Assembly: GCA_947176615.1 (NCBI GenBank)
Contig: CAMWRO010000133.1
Span: forward strand, 1 to 7,783
Source: an uncultured Porphyromonadaceae bacterium
Lineage (GTDB): Bacteria; Bacteroidota; Bacteroidia; Bacteroidales; Muribaculaceae
Direction of reading: 5' to 3'
DNA: 7,783 nucleotides
The position numbers and the translations under genes were made by a program. Shown here one piece after another: positions 4,980-7,783 of the stretch. The notes under the pieces were generated by a model. The model did not search any database. It saw nothing but the letters and a program-made list of their open reading frames with translations, and was not told the DNA's origin. The first letter of the stretch is position 1. Every line of letters begins with the position of its first letter.

Positions 4980-7067
4980 ATGAAAAAATTTTTACTATCA
5001 ATTTTTGCTGTCATGACAGCAGCCGGTTTCGCCGGAGCCGAAACCGTTGAGCTAAATGTCAACGACGCTACCGGCTTTGACGGAACACTCGTTGAAGAAG
5101 AGTTAAAAGAGGATGGAAGCGTTAAAGCTGCAAAACACTATCAGCCCATCAATTCGTTTAACCTCGGCGGCTTTGACTTCAAGTTCAGCACCACCAACAC
5201 AAACGAGTCAAATGCGCCGGCCTACTACTGGTCGACTTCTACCACAGCTGCTGACAAACAGCAGCAGACCATCCGTCTTTACAACGGTACGACGATGACC
5301 ATCACCGCCCCCGAGGGTGTGAACATAACCAAGGTCGAGTTTACAGGCAGCAACGCCGGTAAAAACCTCGCAGTTACCGCTACTCCCGGCAATTTCGCGC
5401 TCAGCGGAAACAACGGTACTTGGACCGGTAGCGCAAATTCATTCTCGCTCACCGTCAGCGCGACATGGCGCGTCTCCAAGCTCGTCATCACCACAGGCGA
5501 GGGCGGCGAGACTCCCGTCGACCCGACACCCGGGACCGGCACCCTCTATGAAGGTCTCGGAGAAGATGATGCCACTTGCGATTGGACGTTTGACGAAACC
5601 GTGTGGTCATGGAAGGGGTATAATAATAAGTATTATTTAAATGCCAGTGCTTTCGGCAAAGATGAGGCAATCGGCAATACTTATTACGCCGTTTCACCTG
5701 TTATCGACCTGAGCGAGGCCAAATCGGCATCCATGACATTTGACCACGCGGCCAAGTTCCAGACCACGCTGCGCGATCTTTGCGGTGCAGTTGTCCGTCT
5801 CGAAGGTGCTACCGAGTGGATCGCCCTCACTATCCCCACATGGCCCGAGGCTGGTAGCTGGACATTTGTATCGTCAGGCGATATCGACCTGTCGGCATAT
5901 GCCGGCAAGAAGATTCAGCTCGGATTCAAATATGGTTCTTCTGATGCCGGTGCTGATACTTGGGAAATCAAAAATCTGAAAATTTCAAGTGAGGGTTCAG
6001 CCGTTAATCCTCCCGTCGATCCCGATCCCACTCCCGGCGACGAGTCGACCAAGGAAAATCCCTACACAGTGGCTCAGGCCATCGCCCTCGGCAGCGATTA
6101 CAAGCAAGCTGTATGGGTAAAAGGATTCATAGTTGGATATGTAGATGGTAAAAATTATGCCGAGGGTTGCGTGTTTGGCAACACAGCAGCTGAAGGTGCC
6201 GAAGTGTCTAAAACCAATATCCTTATCGCCGGCAGCAAGGATGAGACAGATGTTAACAACTGTATGCCTGTTCAGCTTCCTACCGGAGCAGAGCGCAATG
6301 CCCTCAATCTTAACGCAAATCCCGCCAACCTCGGCAAGGAGCTTACAATCAATGCTTATCTGACCAAATATTTCGCTGTTCCCGGTCTGAAAAAAGAAGG
6401 TGACGCTACCTATGAGTATGTTCTCAACGGTGAAGGCAGCGAGCCTATCGATCCCCCGGTTGTCGAAACCGCTAAATTTGTCAAGGCTGCCGCTATTGAG
6501 TCAGGCAAAAAATATCTCCTTGTAGCCGACGGCAAGGCCGCTACCGGAAAGGTTAAAGATGATAAGGCTTATGGTTATCTCCTCGTTGATGCCGTGGCTA
6601 TCGACGGTGATGTTGCAACCGCTTCTGCCGCTTATGCGTTCACGATTACAGCCGTAGAGGGTGCCTACACCATTCAGCGTCCCGACGGAACCTATGTTGC
6701 CATGAAGGGCATTTTCAACTCGTTCAACTTCTATGCCTCGCCCGAGGAATGGTATGAATGGGTTATCTCTATTAACAACGACGGCACTGCCGACATCTGG
6801 AACAGCGATGCCGACAAGTATGTTGCCTATGATGCTGAGTTCAGCAGCTATGGTTGCTATCCCGAAGATAAGGCTGAAACCTGCATCAAGCCCACCCTCT
6901 ACGTTCTCGACGAGGGTCAGAGCGGTGTTGCCGAAATCGTGATTGACGAAAACGCTCCTGTTGAATACTTCAACATTCAGGGTGTAAAAGTCAATATTGA
7001 AACCGCTGCCCCCGGCCTCTACATCCGTCGTCAGGGCAACGTAGCTACCAAAGTTATCGTAAAATAA
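4980..7067 (+). CDS. Secreted multidomain protein with C-terminal sorting-type motif
   Basis: The 695-residue product starts with a classic signal peptide (MKKFLLSIFAVMTAAGFAGA, cleavage after AGA at residue 20), so it is exported. Four blocks follow. Residues 21-175 form a beta-rich domain of unknown function (INSFNLGGFDFKFS; WTGSANSFSLTV). Residues 195-337 resemble a choice-of-anchor J / cleaved-adhesin-like beta-sandwich (WTFDETVWSWKG; YYAVSPVIDLSEAKSASMTF). Residues 357-485 resemble the DUF6359 OB-fold-like domain (ENPYTVAQAI; AVWVKGFIVGYVDG). Residues 497-645 are a beta-trefoil-like block (KKYLLVADGKAA; YTIQRPDGTYVAMKGIFNSF). Pro/Asp/Gly linkers separate them (PVDPTPG, NPPVDPDPTPGD, EPIDPPV). 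The end, YFNIQGVKV (663-671) and PGLYIRR...KVIVK (678-695), matches the Bacteroidetes C-terminal sorting-like motif used by type IX secretion or a related surface pathway. No catalytic residues are recognisable; ligand binding or adhesion is a guess. It has its own promoter and a strong terminator. Confidence 0.87.
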   Translation: MKKFLLSIFAVMTAAGFAGAETVELNVNDATGFDGTLVEEELKEDGSVKAAKHYQPINSFNLGGFDFKFSTTNTNESNAPAYYWSTSTTAADKQQQTIRLYNGTTMTITAPEGVNITKVEFTGSNAGKNLAVTATPGNFALSGNNGTWTGSANSFSLTVSATWRVSKLVITTGEGGETPVDPTPGTGTLYEGLGEDDATCDWTFDETVWSWKGYNNKYYLNASAFGKDEAIGNTYYAVSPVIDLSEAKSASMTFDHAAKFQTTLRDLCGAVVRLEGATEWIALTIPTWPEAGSWTFVSSGDIDLSAYAGKKIQLGFKYGSSDAGADTWEIKNLKISSEGSAVNPPVDPDPTPGDESTKENPYTVAQAIALGSDYKQAVWVKGFIVGYVDGKNYAEGCVFGNTAAEGAEVSKTNILIAGSKDETDVNNCMPVQLPTGAERNALNLNANPANLGKELTINAYLTKYFAVPGLKKEGDATYEYVLNGEGSEPIDPPVVETAKFVKAAAIESGKKYLLVADGKAATGKVKDDKAYGYLLVDAVAIDGDVATASAAYAFTITAVEGAYTIQRPDGTYVAMKGIFNSFNFYASPEEWYEWVISINNDGTADIWNSDADKYVAYDAEFSSYGCYPEDKAETCIKPTLYVLDEGQSGVAEIVIDENAPVEYFNIQGVKVNIETAAPGLYIRRQGNVATKVIVK

Positions 7068-7082
7068 ACTGAAAGAATAGTG

Positions 7083-7099
7083 ACGCGCCGTGTGCGCGT
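7083..7099 (+). other. Small GC hairpin before the main terminator
   Basis: ACGCGC (7083-7088) pairs with GCGCGT (7094-7099) over a 5-base loop. It lies between the stop codon at 7067 and the strong terminator at 7115, with no T-run of its own, and probably forms part of the same mRNA 3' end. Confidence 0.5.
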
Positions 7100-7114
7100 T
7101 CTACCCCGTTATCG

Positions 7115-7158
7115 GCGGCGGCGACAGTTTTCTGTCGCCGCCGCTGTTTATTTTTATC
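7115..7158 (+). terminator. Strong intrinsic terminator of the secreted-protein gene
   Basis: GCGGCGGCGACAG (7115-7127) pairs perfectly with CTGTCGCCGCCGC (7132-7144) across a TTTT loop, giving a 13-bp GC-rich stem. A T-rich stretch (TGTTTATTTTTATC) follows. It is the strongest hairpin in the window and insulates the rRNA promoters from upstream transcription. Confidence 0.9.
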
Positions 7159-7166
7159 TGCCCTCA

Positions 7167-7206
7167 GATATTTTTTATTTGTTATCTGATATTTTTTATT
7201 TGTTAT
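7167..7206 (+). repeat. Two tandem copies of a 19-bp A/T-rich word, period 21
   Basis: GATATTTTTTATTTGTTAT occurs at 7167-7185 and again, identical, at 7188-7206. A partial third piece (TTATTTGT) overlaps the end of the second copy. It lies between the terminator and the first rRNA promoter, about 110-150 bases upstream of the first -33 box. A period of 21 equals two helical turns, which would put both copies on one face of the DNA; this could favour bending or protein binding (inference). Confidence 0.8.
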
Positions 7207-7317
7207 TTGTGTTTCGGCCTTTTGTCCGGGAAAAGATTGACAGGTGTGAATAGAGGTTAATACAATCGCTATTTATGGGGTACAAATGTTAAATAACAGT
7301 TAAATGGGTATAGAATA

Positions 7318-7349
7318 TTTGGAGGGTAAAGAAAAACCGCCTACCTTTG
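7318..7349 (+). promoter_or_regulatory. rRNA operon promoter P1
   Basis: TTTG at 7318-7321 (-33 box) and TACCTTTG at 7342-7349 (-7 box TAnnTTTG) are separated by exactly 20 bp, the preferred spacing for the Bacteroidetes primary sigma factor. Transcription should start about 6-8 bases after the -7 box, near 7356, leaving a leader of roughly 390 bases to 16S rRNA. Upstream, GTTAAA at 7288-7293 and 7299-7304 forms an A/T-rich doublet like that before P2. Confidence 0.85.
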
Positions 7350-7452
7350 CACTCGCTTTTGAGAAACAGCCACGGCAGAGGCCACGGCGCAGAAGTTTAA
7401 ACGATTGACTCGACGAGAAAGTTTGTTAAACTCTGTTAAAGTTGAAATAAAA

Positions 7453-7484
7453 TTTGCACAGTATCAAAATTGGTTGTAACTTTG
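7453..7484 (+). promoter_or_regulatory. rRNA operon promoter P2
   Basis: TTTG at 7453-7456 and TAACTTTG at 7477-7484 are again separated by exactly 20 bp, matching both Bacteroidetes boxes fully. The expected start near 7491 gives a leader of about 250 bases. GTTAAA occurs upstream at 7425-7430 and 7435-7440. The -7 boxes of P1 and P2 are 135 bp apart, so both should feed the same rRNA transcript. Confidence 0.87.
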
Positions 7485-7490
7485 CAAAGT

Positions 7491-7743
7491 TTTCCGCCGA
7501 CGGTTGCGAGAAAGCACTAACGAGAACATTGAAATATTTGCAACATAGACGAAGTAGTACAAGAGACGGAGTCACTTTCGGGTGACTTATGAAAGTTCTC
7601 TGTCAATTTCGGCCAAGCGTTTAAAATAAACCAAAGCGGTCAGGACGACGCCGTTTCCGTTAAAGCAGAACAACAAAACGGAACAAAACGGTTTGTGTCT
7701 TTGCTTTTTTTGAAACAAGAAAAAAAAGAAAAAGATATAAACA
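7491..7743 (+). ncRNA. 16S rRNA leader (precursor 5' region)
   Basis: The stretch between P2 and 16S rRNA shows several foldable parts. AGTCAC/GTGACT (7570-7575 and 7582-7587) forms a hairpin, nested in an outer helix of CA-GAGA (7560-7566) with TCTC-TG (7597-7602). CCGTTT-CCGTT (7651-7661) can pair with AACGG and AAACGG (7677-7681 and 7686-7691) around a 4-base bulge. CTTTTTTT (7704-7711) can pair with AAAAAAAG (7721-7728) just before 16S. AGTTCTCTGTCAA (7594-7606) is a weak boxA-like candidate for antitermination. ATTGAAATATTTGCAACA and AAGTAGTACAAGAGA look like the usual Bacteroidales rRNA leader words. The start at 7491 is inferred from P2. Confidence 0.6.
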
Positions 7744-7783
7744 ACAACGAAGAGTTTGATCCTGGCTCAGGATGAACGCTAGC
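7744..7783 (+). rRNA. rrs: 16S ribosomal RNA, 5' end only (runs off the window)
   Basis: The universal 16S start sequence AGAGTTTGATCCTGGCTCAG occupies 7751-7770, followed by GATGAACGCTAGC, the form typical of Bacteroidetes. Aligning GAAGAG with bases 6-11 of E. coli 16S rRNA places mature base 1 at about 7744. Only about 40 bases lie in the window. The operon is driven by P1 and P2 upstream. Confidence 0.97.

Larger units (their letters stand above)
7068..7743 (+). other. 676-bp non-coding region: rRNA operon control region and leader
   Basis: No gene is supported in this stretch. It carries in order the hairpins that end the preceding gene (7083-7158), a tandem A/T repeat (7167-7206), an A/T-rich upstream region, promoter P1 (7318-7349), a short GC-rich spacer with GCCACGGC repeated at 7369-7376 and 7381-7388, promoter P2 (7453-7484) and a structured leader up to 16S rRNA. 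Upstream rRNA control regions of this size with tandem promoters are usual for bacterial rRNA operons. Confidence 0.85.

Noticed and set aside
7369..7388. GCCACGGC repeated with a 12-bp period, considered as a start of a CRISPR or operator array
   Set aside because: There are only two 8-base copies with a 4-base spacer in an rRNA leader, far too short and few for a CRISPR array. No partner supports an operator.
7068..7743. Possible small gene or tRNA in the 676-bp gap before 16S rRNA
   Set aside because: No open frame with a plausible start and no cloverleaf was seen. The region is explained by a terminator, two promoters and the rRNA leader.

Overview
The window looks like chromosomal DNA of a gut-type Bacteroidales bacterium, quite possibly Muribaculaceae-like (inference). 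The last 40 bases are the start of a 16S rRNA gene with a Bacteroidetes-style beginning. Several intergenic regions carry the Bacteroidetes promoter signature (a -33 TTTG box and a -7 TAnnTTTG box). No gene has a clear Shine-Dalgarno sequence. The large secreted protein ends in a Bacteroidetes-type C-terminal sorting motif.

Layout. Positions 1-2220 hold two minus-strand genes: panB (ketopantoate hydroxymethyltransferase, pantothenate/CoA synthesis) and, downstream of it, a MATE-family multidrug/toxin exporter that runs off the left edge. A 98-bp gap with a perfect 19-bp inverted repeat separates them. Positions 2221-2355 are a divergent intergenic region with a candidate promoter for each side. 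Plus-strand genes follow: a small, very acidic and aromatic-rich lipoprotein (2356-2730), a tail-anchored protein-kinase-fold protein whose catalytic loop is degenerate (2811-3608), a GNAT-fold acyltransferase-like protein of about 376 residues (3676-4806), and a 695-residue secreted multidomain protein (4980-7067) that ends at a strong terminator.

Positions 7068-7743 are a 676-bp non-coding region that acts as the control region of the rRNA operon. It contains the terminator, a short tandem repeat, two well-formed promoters with the same 20-bp spacer and the same upstream GTTAAA doublet, and a structured leader that runs into 16S rRNA at about 7744.

How the genes work together. panB and the MATE gene could be co-transcribed, but no functional link between them is evident. 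The lipoprotein, pseudokinase and GNAT genes are adjacent and co-directional. Hairpins between them suggest at least partly separate transcripts, so a shared function is only a hypothesis. The most notable observations are the pseudokinase and the duplicated rRNA promoter module. I see no CRISPR array, transposase, integrase or tRNA, and no convincing evidence of a novel defence or mobile system.
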